NCBI RefSeq assembly: GCF_003337235.1
Contig: NZ_QPJC01000010.1
Coordinates: forward strand, 62,001-126,000
Direction: 5' to 3'
Source of the DNA: Halopolyspora algeriensis
GTDB taxonomy: Bacteria > Actinomycetota > Actinomycetes > Mycobacteriales > Pseudonocardiaceae
Length of the DNA: 64,000 bases
The notes under the pieces were generated by a model, which was given only the letters and a program-made list of their open reading frames with translations, was not told the origin of the DNA and ran no database searches. Made by a program: the position numbers and the translations under genes. Below, one piece after another: positions 54,145-63,478 of the stretch; the stretch's first letter is position 1, and every line of letters begins with the position of its first letter.

Positions 54145-55062
54145 TCAAAATCCCAGGCGCTGCATTTGCTTGGGATCGCGCTGCCAGTCCTTGGCGATCT
54201 TGACGTGCAGGTCCAGGTAGATCCGGCTGCCCAGCAGAGCCTGGATGTGCTTGCGGGCTCCCGCTCCGACCTCGCGAAGCCGCTCGCCGCCCCGGCCGAT
54301 GACGATGGCTTTCTGGCTCCGTCGTTCCACGTAGATCACCGCGTAGATGTCGACGAGGTTGTCGTAACCCTCGCGCGGGCCCATCTCCTCGATTCCCACG
54401 GCCAGCGAGTGCGGCAGTTCGTCGCGCACTCCCTCCAGGGCGGCCTCTCGGATCAGTTCGGCGATCAGGGTGGTTTCCGGTTCGTCGGTGATCTCGCCGT
54501 CGGGATAGAGCTGCGGTCCTTCCGGCAGGTGTTGAACAAGCAGGTCGGACAGCACGTCCACCTGGTACTCGTCGACCGCCGAAACCGGAACCAGGTCCGC
54601 GAACTCCATCACTTCCTGCAAGGCCAGGAGCTGCTCGGCCACCTGGTCCTTGCTCACCAGGTCCGTCTTCGTGACGATGCCCACCACCGGTGTGCGCTCG
54701 GACACCTTGGCCAGTTCCGCCGCGATGTAGCGGTCGCCGGGCCCGATCTTCTCGTCCGCGGGAACGCAGAACCCCACCACGTCGACCTCCGACCACGTCT
54801 CGTACACGAGGTCGTTGAGGCGCTCGCCGAGCAGCGTACGGGGCCGGTGCACGCCGGGGGTGTCCACGATGATCAGCTGCGCGTCCGGGCGATGGACGAT
54901 GCCGCGGATCGCGTGCCGGGTGGTCTGCGGCTTGCTGGAGGTGATCGCCACTTTCGTGCCGACGAGCGCGTTGGTCAGCGTGGATTTGCCTGCGTTGGGG
55001 CGACCGACGAAGCAGGCGAACCCGGAGCGATGTGTTTCGGCTGAGCTGCTCACGTCAACCAT
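54145..55062 (-). CDS. era: GTPase Era
   Basis: The protein has 305 residues with the G1 motif GRPNAGKST, G3 DTPGVHRP, G4 TKTD and a C-terminal KH domain (KAIVIGRGGERLREVGAGAR). It binds 16S rRNA and assists assembly of the small ribosomal subunit. ATG 55062 or a GTG at 55053 could start it. It belongs to the ybeY-phoH-era cluster but is separated from the CBS transporter by the clc, marR and terC genes. Confidence 0.95.
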   Translation of the reverse strand: MVDVSSSAETHRSGFACFVGRPNAGKSTLTNALVGTKVAITSSKPQTTRHAIRGIVHRPDAQLIIVDTPGVHRPRTLLGERLNDLVYETWSEVDVVGFCVPADEKIGPGDRYIAAELAKVSERTPVVGIVTKTDLVSKDQVAEQLLALQEVMEFADLVPVSAVDEYQVDVLSDLLVQHLPEGPQLYPDGEITDEPETTLIAELIREAALEGVRDELPHSLAVGIEEMGPREGYDNLVDIYAVIYVERRSQKAIVIGRGGERLREVGAGARKHIQALLGSRIYLDLHVKIAKDWQRDPKQMQRLGF

Positions 55063-55076
55063 TGTCGCCGGTCACC

Positions 55077-56825
55077 TCAGCGGAGGGTGGCGGTGGTGTG
55101 CATCGACTCCAGCAGAGCCTGGTGACTGATCCAACCGACCGGCTCGCCACCCTCGGGACCGAGGACGGGCAGACCGGTGCCTTCCGCTTCCACCAGGACT
55201 TCCAGGGTGTCGAGCAGCGGCATCGTACTCCGCACCGTGGGAACGGGTTCGGCGAGTGCACCGATCTCGCCTTCCGGATACTCCTCGCCTTCGAGTGCTT
55301 CGGCGACCGTATGGGCGGTCACACACCCCTGGTAGCGGCCTTCCGCGTCGACCACGGGCAGCACGGCATCGCTGGAATGGGCCAACGCCTCGGACGCCTC
55401 CCGGAAGGTGGTGTCGGTGGACAGCTTCTCCGGCAAGGCCTCCATGATCGTGCCGGCCGTCCGGTCCGGGAGCCTGCCCCGCAGGTGCCGGGACTCCAGG
55501 TCGATCCCACGGCGGCGGAGCTTGGTCGTGTAGATGGTGCCCTTGCTGATCGTGCGGCTGACCAGGGTCGCGACCACGAGGGCCAGCATCATGGGCAGGA
55601 TGATCGAGTACTGGCCGGTGAGTTCGAACAGTACGATCACCCCGGTGATCGGTGCTCTGGTCGCCCCTGCGAACGCGGCTCCCATCCCGATCAGGCCGTA
55701 GGCGCCCGGCGAGAGTCCCATACCGGGCAGCAGGTCCTGGGCCAGCATGCCGAAGGCGGTGCCGCCCATCGCGCCGATGAACAGCGACGGCGCGAAGACG
55801 CCTCCGGAACCGCCGATCCCGATGGTCAGACTGGTGGCCAGCATCTTGCCGATCATCAGCAGCAGGAGGAAACCGATCGCGTAACCGCCGGAGACGGCAC
55901 GGTCGAAAATCGGATATCCCACGCCGTACATCTGCGGCAGTACCAGCAGCAGCGCCCCCAGCAGCAGGCCACCCACGGCGGGGCGCAGCCACTCCGGGCC
56001 ACGCCACACCCGGTCGCACAGATCCTCGACGGTGTAGAGCACCTTGCCGAACAGCACCCCCGAGGCCCCGATGAGCACGCCGAGCAGCGCGAACAGCAGA
56101 AATTCGAACGGACTGTGCACCCGGAAGGCGGGCAGGGACAGAAAGGCCTCGTTGCCCATGACCGCACGGCCGATCACGCTGGCCGTCACGCTGGCCAGCA
56201 CCACCGCACCGAACGCCTCGGCGGTGAAGCTCTGCAGAATCAGCTCCATCGCGAAGAACGGCCCGGCCAGCGGTGCGTTGAACGTGGCCGCGATACCGCC
56301 TGCCGCGCCGCAGGCGACGAGCACACGCAGGCGTTGCCGGGGCAGCCCGGTCAGCTTCCCCCATGCCGAGCCCAGCGCGGCACCGATCTGCACGATCGGC
56401 CCCTCGCGACCCACGGAACCACCGGAACCGATGCACAGGGCCGAGGCGAGCGCTTTGACGAGGCTGACCTGAGGCTTGATGTGTCCGCCGCGCTCGGCCA
56501 CCGCGTACATCACTTCGGGAACGCCGTGCCCGCGCGCTTCCGGAGCGAAGCGCTGAACCAGCGGGCCGTAGACGAGCCCCGCCACGGCCGGGGCCAGCAC
56601 CAGGAACCACATGCCCAGCCCCGGAAACCAGGGATGGGCCGCTCCTGGAGTGGCGGCGTAGTCGATGTGTCCCGAGAACAACAGACCGGCCTGTCTGATC
56701 AACCACCGGAACGCGATGGCACCGAACCCGGCACCCACGCCGATGAACAGCGCCAGCGCCATCAGCCCGCTACCGCGTTCCCGCAGCCAGACAGCGATCG
56801 GTCTTCGTACCGGCACGGGAATCAC
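55077..56825 (-). CDS. CLC-family chloride channel/transporter with C-terminal CBS domains
   Basis: The protein has 582 residues. The membrane part has the CLC selectivity motifs GSGGSVGREGPIVQ (gating glutamate) and GGSGGVFAPSLFIGAMGG, over about 420 residues. Two CBS domains fill the C-terminal 150 residues (TTFREASEALAHSSDAVLPV, PLLDTLEVLVEAEGTGLPVL). The gating glutamate is present, so a channel or a proton-coupled exchanger are both possible. The GTG start faces the marR gene across 83 bases that contain a double palindrome. Confidence 0.92.
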   Translation of the reverse strand: MIPVPVRRPIAVWLRERGSGLMALALFIGVGAGFGAIAFRWLIRQAGLLFSGHIDYAATPGAAHPWFPGLGMWFLVLAPAVAGLVYGPLVQRFAPEARGHGVPEVMYAVAERGGHIKPQVSLVKALASALCIGSGGSVGREGPIVQIGAALGSAWGKLTGLPRQRLRVLVACGAAGGIAATFNAPLAGPFFAMELILQSFTAEAFGAVVLASVTASVIGRAVMGNEAFLSLPAFRVHSPFEFLLFALLGVLIGASGVLFGKVLYTVEDLCDRVWRGPEWLRPAVGGLLLGALLLVLPQMYGVGYPIFDRAVSGGYAIGFLLLLMIGKMLATSLTIGIGGSGGVFAPSLFIGAMGGTAFGMLAQDLLPGMGLSPGAYGLIGMGAAFAGATRAPITGVIVLFELTGQYSIILPMMLALVVATLVSRTISKGTIYTTKLRRRGIDLESRHLRGRLPDRTAGTIMEALPEKLSTDTTFREASEALAHSSDAVLPVVDAEGRYQGCVTAHTVAEALEGEEYPEGEIGALAEPVPTVRSTMPLLDTLEVLVEAEGTGLPVLGPEGGEPVGWISHQALLESMHTTATLR

Positions 56826-56859
56826 TCCTGATTGTTTCCCAGCGGAATCGGATCCACCG

Positions 56860-56888
56860 TTGCATTATGCAAATCTTGCACCGTGCAG
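56860..56888. promoter_or_regulatory. tandem palindromes in the clc-marR intergenic region
   Basis: TTGCATTATGCAA (56860-56872, perfect) and TTGCACCGTGCAG (56876-56888, perfect TGCAC-c-GTGCA core) share the form TTGCAY-n-RTGCA and are centred 16 bases apart. They lie between the divergent start codons at 56825 and 56909, the expected place for a MarR operator that controls both genes. Confidence 0.65.
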
Positions 56889-56908
56889 GTCAATGTGAAA
56901 ATGGGGAC

Positions 56909-57409
56909 ATGACCGAGGAACTTCCGCCGAGCGGCAACGAGGTGGACGCCATCACCGACGCGGTGCTGACCGCCTCACGGCTCCTGGTGGGAGTCTCGGC
57001 GAAGTCGGTGGCGGCCGTGGCCGGGCCGATCAGCCTGCCCCAGTTCCGCCTGCTGGTGGCCCTGAGCTCACGAGGACCGCTGAAACTCGTCTCGCTGGCC
57101 GAACTTCTGGGGGTCAACCCCTCCACCGCCACGCGTACGGTCGACCGACTGGTCGGCGCAGGCTGGGCCGAACGCAACAGCAACCCGGAATCGCGGCGCG
57201 AAATCACGGTGGGACTCACCGGATCGGGGCGCGATCTGGTCGATCGGGTCACGGAGTACCGCAGGCGCGAAATCGCGGCCATCGTGCAGCGGATGCCCGC
57301 ACATCGCCGTGAAGGCCTGGTGGAAGCACTCCAGGCCTTCACCGAGGCGGGAGCGGAGCCACCGGCCCGCACCTCGCCCTACGATGCGGGCCTGACCCAG
57401 TGGGACTGA
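56909..57409 (+). CDS. MarR-family transcriptional regulator
   Basis: The protein has 166 residues with a central winged helix (LKLVSLAELLGVNPSTATRT, VDRLVGAGWAERNSNPESRR) and flanking dimerisation helices. It is divergent from the chloride channel gene and probably represses that gene and itself through the palindromes just upstream of its start. A GGGGAC precedes the ATG. The inducing ligand is unknown. Confidence 0.9.
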   Translation: MTEELPPSGNEVDAITDAVLTASRLLVGVSAKSVAAVAGPISLPQFRLLVALSSRGPLKLVSLAELLGVNPSTATRTVDRLVGAGWAERNSNPESRREITVGLTGSGRDLVDRVTEYRRREIAAIVQRMPAHRREGLVEALQAFTEAGAEPPARTSPYDAGLTQWD

Positions 57410-57415
57410 ACGGCC

Positions 57416-58426
57416 TCATCCGACGCGCTGAGCGGAGCGGCGAGTGGCGTAGAAGCTGGTCAGGGTCACCGTCGCCAGTGTGCCGACGATGACACCGAGC
57501 GAGGCCAAGGTGGGGATTTCGGGCACGACCGGCCACTGGTCGTGCGCCCAGTGCAGCGCGAGCTTCACCCCGATGAACGCGAGGATGAACGCCAGGCCGT
57601 AATTCAGGTGGGGCAGATTGCGCACCGCTCCCTGGAGGACGAAGTAGAGCGCGCGCAACCCGAGCAGGGCGGCGGCGTTGGTGACGAACACGAGGTACGG
57701 ATCCTCGGTGATGCCGTACACGGCGGGGATGGAATCGATGGCGAAGACCACGTCGGTACCGAAAATCGCGACCACCACCAGCGCCATGGGGGTCAGTGCG
57801 CGCCTGCCTTCGTCACGCACCAGCAGGCGAGCTCCCCGATAGTCGTCGGTGACCGGCATCAGCCGCTGCAGCAGCCGAACCGAGCGCATATCGGAGACCT
57901 CGGTCGTCTGCTCCCCGCCCGCAAGGGCGTCTTTGAAGATCTTCACTGCCGTGACCAGCAGGATCGCTCCGAAGAGGAGGAAAGCCCAGTCGAACGCGGA
58001 CAGGGCGGCCGCGCCCACCGCGATGAACACACCGCGCAACACCAGGGCACCGACGATGCCGTAGAGCAGCACCCGCTGCTGCAGCTCGACGGGAACGGCG
58101 AAGGCGGACAGCAGCAGCATGAACACGAACAGGTTGTCCACCGACAGTGACTTCTCCACCAGGTACCCGGTGAGGTACTCGACCCCCTGTGTGGAGCCGT
58201 ACGCGAACCAGATGTAGACCCCGAAGGCCAGCGGGAGCGCGATGTAGAAGATCGACCAGCCCACTGCCTCGCGCATGGACACCCGGTGCGGGTTGCGGGT
58301 GATCAGAAAATCCATCGCCAGCAGCAGGATCACGGCGGCAATCGTCAGTCCCCACAGGGACGGTGAACCGATCGATTGCAGGCCGGACGCGGACACGACG
58401 ACGTCCCCGGTCACGACAGCGGACAT
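57416..58426 (-). CDS. TerC-family integral membrane protein (probable metal exporter)
   Basis: The protein has 336 residues with about eight membrane segments and the TerC motifs EKSLSVDNLFVFMLLLSAF and FGTDVVFAIDSIPAVYGITE, with paired acidic residues in the membrane. Relatives such as Alx and MeeF export manganese. The leader carries a likely yybP-ykoY manganese riboswitch, which supports that role here. The ATG has GAGGGAG before it. Confidence 0.92.
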   Translation of the reverse strand: MSAVVTGDVVVSASGLQSIGSPSLWGLTIAAVILLLAMDFLITRNPHRVSMREAVGWSIFYIALPLAFGVYIWFAYGSTQGVEYLTGYLVEKSLSVDNLFVFMLLLSAFAVPVELQQRVLLYGIVGALVLRGVFIAVGAAALSAFDWAFLLFGAILLVTAVKIFKDALAGGEQTTEVSDMRSVRLLQRLMPVTDDYRGARLLVRDEGRRALTPMALVVVAIFGTDVVFAIDSIPAVYGITEDPYLVFVTNAAALLGLRALYFVLQGAVRNLPHLNYGLAFILAFIGVKLALHWAHDQWPVVPEIPTLASLGVIVGTLATVTLTSFYATRRSAQRVG

Positions 58427-58450
58427 GAAGCTCCCTCGAACACGCGGTTG

Positions 58451-58556
58451 TCCGAGGTCTCCCTCACTCGCCCTGCGGCGAGCGGTGGCCCGAGAGCACT
58501 CCCGAGTGCACGTACTGACCGGGCCGACCTGTACGAAGTACTCCCCTCACCCCGGA
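58451..58556 (-). promoter_or_regulatory. yybP-ykoY (manganese) riboswitch in the terC leader
   Basis: On the minus strand the leader contains GAGGGGAGTA at its 5' side and GGGAGACCTC at its 3' side, the two conserved boxes of the yybP-ykoY aptamer. Between them are small hairpins GTACTTCGTAC, GCACTCGGGAGTGC and CTCGCCGCAGGGCGAG and a GGCCCG/CGGGCC stem. It ends 24 bases before the terC start codon. This RNA class senses Mn2+ and often precedes TerC genes. Confidence 0.75.
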
Positions 58557-58707
58557 GACTAACCGAGATCGCGAGGCTCGAGCATGCCAGGGTCGGTGTC
58601 CCCTCCCCACGCACGACTGCGGCGCCGAACCAGGAGCCTCCTTTCCGGAAGCCGCAGCGCTGTTGTCGGCGCCACCAGCCCCGACGGCGCGACTCCGGTG
58701 CCGGAAA

Positions 58708-59070
58708 TCAACGCCGAACGCCGACGACCTCGCCACCGCGATCGGCCCGGAAGACCGGGGCACTGGTACCGAGATCCCGCACAGCCGCCACGGAATCCGC
58801 GTCGATCTCGGTGGCGTCGGTGACGACGGCCGCAGCCTCCAAGCCTTCGGCGCCACTGGCGACCGCACTGGTCACCGCCGCCTGCAAGGCGGTCAGGCGC
58901 AACGAGGGCAAGGTGACGGTGCAGGCGGCATAGGTCCGGCCGTCGAGATCGCGCACCGCGGCTCCCTCGGGCGCACCGATCCGCGCGCGCGCCGACCGCG
59001 CCAGCGTCACGATCTTGGTGTCCTCCGCATCGAGTTCCTGCGGCACCGGCTGTTCGACATTGTCACCCAC
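58708..59070 (-). CDS. cytidine deaminase-like protein lacking the catalytic motifs
   Basis: The protein has 120 residues. Size, order (TKIVTLARSARARIGAPEGA, then DGRTYAACTVTLPSLRLTAL and ASGAEGLEAAAVVTDA) and locus match the cytidine deaminase-like gene beside the CBS transporter in M. tuberculosis. But the Cys/His-Ala-Glu motif is replaced (LTAL) and no Pro-Cys-x-x-Cys is found, so zinc binding and deaminase activity are unlikely. The GTG start overlaps the end of the transporter gene by eight bases. Confidence 0.8.
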   Translation of the reverse strand: MGDNVEQPVPQELDAEDTKIVTLARSARARIGAPEGAAVRDLDGRTYAACTVTLPSLRLTALQAAVTSAVASGAEGLEAAAVVTDATEIDADSVAAVRDLGTSAPVFRADRGGEVVGVRR

Positions 59071-60394
59071 GACTGACGTATCCTTCCTGATCGGCACCGC
59101 CCAGCGGTGCGTTTTCCTCGTTGGCCCCGCGCACGAGAAGCGCGTTGATGCGGATACGTCCGCGGTGATCCTTGCCGCCTTCGGCGCGAAGCCGCAATCC
59201 GGCGATCTCGGCCTCGGCACCGGGCAGTGGAACGCGCCCCAACCGCTGCGCGAGCAGGCCACCGACCGTCTCGACCTCGGAATCGTCGAGATCGACCTCG
59301 AACAGTGCGGCGAAATCCTCCACGGGCAACCGGGAGCTCACCCGGACCACACCGCCCTCCAGCCTTTCGACCGGCCGATATTCCTCACGATCGGACTCGT
59401 CGGTGATCTCACCGACGATCTCTTCGATGATGTCCTCGATCGTGAGCAACCCCGCGGTTCCGCCGTACTCGTCCACCGCGACCGCCATGTGGCTGCGGGA
59501 GAGCTGCATCTCCTGGAGCAACTCGTCGAGCCGTTTCGAGTCGGGCACGAAACTCGCCGGGCGCATCAGGTCGGCCACCACCGGGCCGTCCTCGTGGAGA
59601 TTGCCACGCTCGACCATCACCCCGGCCAGGTCCTTCAAGGTGACCACGCCGACGATGTCGTCCACGCTCTCCCCGATCACGGGAACGCGGGAAAAACCCG
59701 AACGCAGGGACAACGCGAGCGCCTGCCGCACCGACTTGGTGTGCTCGATCCAGACGATCTCGGTGCGCGGCACCATCACTTCACGAGCGGTGGTGTCTCC
59801 CAACTCGAACACCGAGTGAATCATCTCGCGCTCTCCCGCGGCGACGACCCCGCGCTCGCCGGCGAGATCCACCAGCTCGCGCAGCTCGACCTCCGAGGAG
59901 AACGGTCCCTCGCGGAAACCCCGGCCCGGCGTGATCGTGTTCCCGACGAGGATGAGCAACCGGGTCAGCGGGTTGAGCACACGCGCGAGAACACGCACCG
60001 GTGCGGCGGCCAGCAGACCCACCCGGTAGGGATGCTGCCGCCCGATCGTGCGAGGACCGACACCGACCAACACGTAGGAGACCAGCAGCATGGTCACGAT
60101 CGCGGACAGGACCGCCCAGCCGGAGGACACGGCCGTTCCCAGCACGGCGATGGTGACCATCACGGTGGCGCTCAACTCGCACGCCAGACGCAGCAGCAGG
60201 AGCAGGTTGACGTGACGGGGACGTTCGGCGAGGACCAACGCGAGCTGCCTGGCACCGCCGCGTCCCTCGCGGACGAGCTCGTCGACCCGTGCCCGCGAGG
60301 CGGTCCCGATCGCCGCGTCCGCCGCGGCGAACGCGCCCGCCGCCACCACCAGCAGTACCGCCCACACCAAGGGCACGGCTACACCGGAGAACAC
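59063..60394 (-). CDS. CNNM/CorC-type CBS-domain membrane protein
   Basis: The protein has 443 residues. An N-terminal DUF21 membrane domain of three to four helices (PLVWAVLLVVAAGAFAAADA) is followed by two CBS domains (VMVPRTEIVWIEHTKSVRQA, VPVIGESVDDIVGVVTLKDL, HMAVAVDEYGGTAGLLTIED) and a CorC/HlyC domain. The family handles magnesium or cobalt efflux; older names call it hemolysin-like. A GTG at 60394 is the likely start, 10 bases after the ybeY stop. Confidence 0.92.
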   Translation of the reverse strand: MFSGVAVPLVWAVLLVVAAGAFAAADAAIGTASRARVDELVREGRGGARQLALVLAERPRHVNLLLLLRLACELSATVMVTIAVLGTAVSSGWAVLSAIVTMLLVSYVLVGVGPRTIGRQHPYRVGLLAAAPVRVLARVLNPLTRLLILVGNTITPGRGFREGPFSSEVELRELVDLAGERGVVAAGEREMIHSVFELGDTTAREVMVPRTEIVWIEHTKSVRQALALSLRSGFSRVPVIGESVDDIVGVVTLKDLAGVMVERGNLHEDGPVVADLMRPASFVPDSKRLDELLQEMQLSRSHMAVAVDEYGGTAGLLTIEDIIEEIVGEITDESDREEYRPVERLEGGVVRVSSRLPVEDFAALFEVDLDDSEVETVGGLLAQRLGRVPLPGAEAEIAGLRLRAEGGKDHRGRIRINALLVRGANEENAPLGGADQEGYVSRG

Positions 60395-60404
60395 GGCCGC
60401 CGAC

Positions 60405-60980
60405 CTAGTTCGACCTGCCGTGCCCGGTGTTGTCGTCCGGGCTGTCCAGCCCCACCGCGCCGAGCACGCGAGAGTCGGCGTCACGCTGCTGAGCAGCTCG
60501 ATCGGCCTCGGACTTCGCCTGCCGGAAGTCGACCAGGATCCGGTTCTGCAGCGCGAACATCTCGCGCTCTTCCTCGGGTTCCGCGTGGTCGTAGCCCAGC
60601 AGGTGCAGGACTCCGTGCACCGTCAGCAGAAACAACTCGTCGGCGAGACTGTGTCCGGCCTTGCGTGCCTGGTCCTTGGCGAACGCGGGGCAGAGCACGA
60701 TGTCACCGAGCATCGCGGCCGTGGAGTCGGTGGTGGTGTCACCACCCGACGAGGCGCGTTCGGAATCGTATTCGTCCATGGGAAACGCCATCACGTCGGT
60801 GGGTCCCTCGAGGTCCATCCACCGCTCGTGGAGATCGGCCATCACGTCGAGGTCGACGAGCACGATCGACAGCTCGGCGAGCTGGCTGACGCTCATCCGG
60901 TCCAACGCGAACCGGGCGACCGAGACGATGTCGGTCTCCTGCACCTCGACGGTGGACTCGTTGGCGATCTCGATGCTCAT
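60405..60980 (-). CDS. ybeY: endoribonuclease YbeY
   Basis: The protein has 191 residues with the zinc motif [20 protein letters not shown] and the conserved [11 protein letters not shown] segment. It takes part in 16S rRNA 3' maturation and ribosome quality control. The C-terminal tail (about 30 residues, charged) is longer than in E. coli. It overlaps phoH by four bases (ATGA). Confidence 0.95.
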   Translation of the reverse strand: MSIEIANESTVEVQETDIVSVARFALDRMSVSQLAELSIVLVDLDVMADLHERWMDLEGPTDVMAFPMDEYDSERASSGGDTTTDSTAAMLGDIVLCPAFAKDQARKAGHSLADELFLLTVHGVLHLLGYDHAEPEEEREMFALQNRILVDFRQAKSEADRAAQQRDADSRVLGAVGLDSPDDNTGHGRSN

Positions 60981-62083
60981 GCGCGCCCCCGTCGCTGTCC
61001 GGTGCGCCGACCACCACGTTCTTCCCCCGACGAACCGGAGGCCCGCTCATCGCCGTTGTCCCCGCTCTCCTCACGGGCCTGCCAGCGGTCGTAGGCGTTG
61101 ACGATGTCGGTCACCAAGCGGTGCCGCACGACGTCCTGGCTCTCCAGCATGCTGAAGTGCACGTCCTCGACACCATCGAGGATTTCCCGGACGACCTTGA
61201 GGCCGCTGCGCTGACCACCCGGTAGGTCGATCTGGGTGATGTCGCCGGTCACCACGATCTTGGAACCGAAGCCCAACCGAGTCAGAAACATCTTCATCTG
61301 CTCGGGTGTGGTGTTCTGCGCCTCGTCGAGGATGATGAACGCGTCGTTGAGCGTGCGGCCACGCATGTACGCCAGCGGCGCGACCTCGATGGTGCCCGCC
61401 TGGGTCAGCCGAGGGACCGACTCGGGGTCGATCATGTCGTGCAGGGCGTCGTACAGCGGCCGCAGGTACGGATCGATCTTCTCGTACAGCGTGCCGGGCA
61501 GGTAACCGAGCCGTTCCCCGGCCTCCACGGCGGGGCGGATGAGGATGATCCGGTTGACCTGCTTGGCCTGCAGCGCCTGGACGGCCTTGGCCATGGCCAG
61601 GTAGGTCTTGCCGGTACCGGCGGGGCCGATTCCGAAGACCACGGTGTGCTCGTCGATCGCGTCGACGTAGCGCTTCTGGTTCGCGGTTTTCGGGCGGATG
61701 GTGCGCCCGCGTCGCGAGACGATGTCCAGAGTCAGCACGTCGGCGGGCGATTCGCCGTGCTCGGCCGAGAGCATCGCCACGCTGTGGCGCACGACGTCCG
61801 GGCTGATCGGGTTCCCCCGGGAGATGAGCGTGGTGAGTTCGTCGAACAACCGCTCGGCGAAGGCCACGTCCGCGGAGGCGCCGGACAGGGTCACCTCGTT
61901 GCCCCGGACGTGGACATCCGCCTCGATCGATTCCTCGATGATCCGGAGGTTCTCGTCCCGGGAGCCCAACAACGCCAGGACGGCATTGTCGGGAACGGTC
62001 ACCGTCGACTGTGCTGTTGCGGTTTGGTTCGGCTGCTGGTCTCCGGACTGGGCTGCGGCCCCGCCTGCTGCGATTCCGGCCAC
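60977..62083 (-). CDS. phoH: PhoH-like ATPase
   Basis: The protein has 368 residues. A KH-like N-terminal part ([20 protein letters not shown]) leads to the PhoH ATPase with Walker [16 protein letters not shown], Walker B IILDEAQN and sensor [12 protein letters not shown]. The C-terminus is a charged, disordered tail. It is probably an RNA-linked helicase/ATPase working with YbeY, next to which it is encoded. GTG 62083 is the likely start; upstream codons are not family-like. Confidence 0.93.
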   Translation of the reverse strand: MAGIAAGGAAAQSGDQQPNQTATAQSTVTVPDNAVLALLGSRDENLRIIEESIEADVHVRGNEVTLSGASADVAFAERLFDELTTLISRGNPISPDVVRHSVAMLSAEHGESPADVLTLDIVSRRGRTIRPKTANQKRYVDAIDEHTVVFGIGPAGTGKTYLAMAKAVQALQAKQVNRIILIRPAVEAGERLGYLPGTLYEKIDPYLRPLYDALHDMIDPESVPRLTQAGTIEVAPLAYMRGRTLNDAFIILDEAQNTTPEQMKMFLTRLGFGSKIVVTGDITQIDLPGGQRSGLKVVREILDGVEDVHFSMLESQDVVRHRLVTDIVNAYDRWQAREESGDNGDERASGSSGEERGGRRTGQRRGRA

Positions 62084-62239
62084 GTGCTTTCGGGCCTGCT
62101 TTCTGCGCGGATGCGCGAGTCGATTTCCTACTTCCTGGTCCTCACCCCCGATGGTAAAGCAACCCGCAATGCGATTGCCGGTTACTCGCCACCCGTTCGG
62201 AGGCTCCGACCGAGTGCACAACGAGGCGAACGGGATTCC

Positions 62240-62611
62240 TTATTCCGGAACCGGCCCGTCCACCAGACCACCGAGCGGGCGACCTCCCAGCAGGTGCAGG
62301 TGCACGTGGAAGATCGTCTGCCCCGCATCGGCATTGGTGTTGAACAGCAGTCGGTAGCCGGACTCGGCCACACCGTCACGCTCGGCGATCTCACCCGCGA
62401 CCAGGAACAGCTCGGCCAGCAAAGCAGGGTCCTGCGCGGCCAGTTCCGTGGCGTTGCGGTAGCGCACCTTCGGAGCGAGAAGCACGTGCGTGGGCGCCTG
62501 GGGACTGATGTCGCGGATCGCGATGATGCGCTCGTTCTCCCGGACCACGTCCGCGGGGATTTCGCCGCGCTCGATCCGCTCGAACAGGGAACCGGCGTCG
62601 TTGTCACTCAT
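62240..62611 (-). CDS. HIT-family nucleotide-binding protein
   Basis: The protein has 123 residues with the histidine-triad motif TIFHVHLHLLGG and the N-terminal SLFERIERGEIPADVV. Such Hint-type proteins hydrolyse adenosine phosphoramidates. The start MSDND at 62611 fits the family better than the longer frame to 62638. It lies between rsmE and phoH. Confidence 0.93.
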   Translation of the reverse strand: MSDNDAGSLFERIERGEIPADVVRENERIIAIRDISPQAPTHVLLAPKVRYRNATELAAQDPALLAELFLVAGEIAERDGVAESGYRLLFNTNADAGQTIFHVHLHLLGGRPLGGLVDGPVPE

Positions 62612-62683
62612 ATCCGGCAGGCTATCCCGTCCGGCCACGCACGCCCGGGCGACAGGCCCTGCGTCGTACGCGCCGGTCCCGGG

Positions 62684-63445
62684 TCACCGCTGCCGGTCGT
62701 TCTCGGACGACCACCGGTCCGTCAACACCCCCAGCGCCCCGAGGGCAACCGCCGCGGCCGTGGAAGCCCGCAGCACCGAAGGCCCGAGCCGGACCGGCTG
62801 TGCCCCCGCCTCGGACAGGGTAGCGAGCTCGTCGGTGCTCACACCCCCTTCGGGGCCGACGACGACAGCGAGCTCACCGGAGGCGGGAAGATCGACGTCC
62901 GCCAGTGCTGTCTCCGCTTCCTCGTGCAGCACCACGGCCGCGTCCGCACGGCGAATCAGCCCGGACAACTCCCGTGTCCCACATGGCTCGCCGACCTCGG
63001 GCGTCCACGGCCGTCGCGCCTGCTTCGCCGACTGCGCGGCGGCATTGCGCCACCGAGCCAACGCCTTGGCACCGCGCGGACCGTCATCCCACTTCGCCAC
63101 GCACCGGGCGGCCCGCCAGGGCGTCACCGCGTCCACACCGGCTTCGGTCGCCAGTTCCACGGCCAACTCCCCGCGTTCGCCCTTGACCAATGCCTGCACC
63201 AGGCGCACGCGCAGCTCCGGAGCGGGCACATACCACGTGTGCTCCACGGCAAGACGCAGCATGTCCCGCCCGGCCTCCAGCACCTCGCACCGGGCCACAC
63301 CGCCACGGCCGTCGGAAAGCTGCACGTGCTCACCCGCGCGCAGGCGACGCACGGTCGCGGCGTGCTTGCCTTCCGGGCCGCCGAGGGTGGTCTCGGATCC
63401 GTCCGGCAGTTCGGGTACCGAGAACACCGGTAGCGACGACACCAT
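62684..63445 (-). CDS. rsmE: 16S rRNA (uracil1498-N3)-methyltransferase
   Basis: The protein has 253 residues. A PUA-like N-terminal domain (DGSETTLGGPEGKHAATVRR) precedes the SPOUT knot domain with VVVGPEGGVSTDELATLSEA and VRLGPSVLRASTAAAVALGA. It methylates U1498 of 16S rRNA. It follows dnaJ in the same direction, the usual actinobacterial order. Confidence 0.94.
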   Translation of the reverse strand: MVSSLPVFSVPELPDGSETTLGGPEGKHAATVRRLRAGEHVQLSDGRGGVARCEVLEAGRDMLRLAVEHTWYVPAPELRVRLVQALVKGERGELAVELATEAGVDAVTPWRAARCVAKWDDGPRGAKALARWRNAAAQSAKQARRPWTPEVGEPCGTRELSGLIRRADAAVVLHEEAETALADVDLPASGELAVVVGPEGGVSTDELATLSEAGAQPVRLGPSVLRASTAAAVALGALGVLTDRWSSENDRQR

Positions 63446-63478
63446 GCACCTCTCGACAGCCGTGCGAACGGGGACGAA

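Noticed and set aside
55032-56831. A 599-codon plus-strand frame over the chloride channel
   Set aside because: The minus strand has all CLC and CBS motifs; the plus frame is Gln/Arg-rich shadow.
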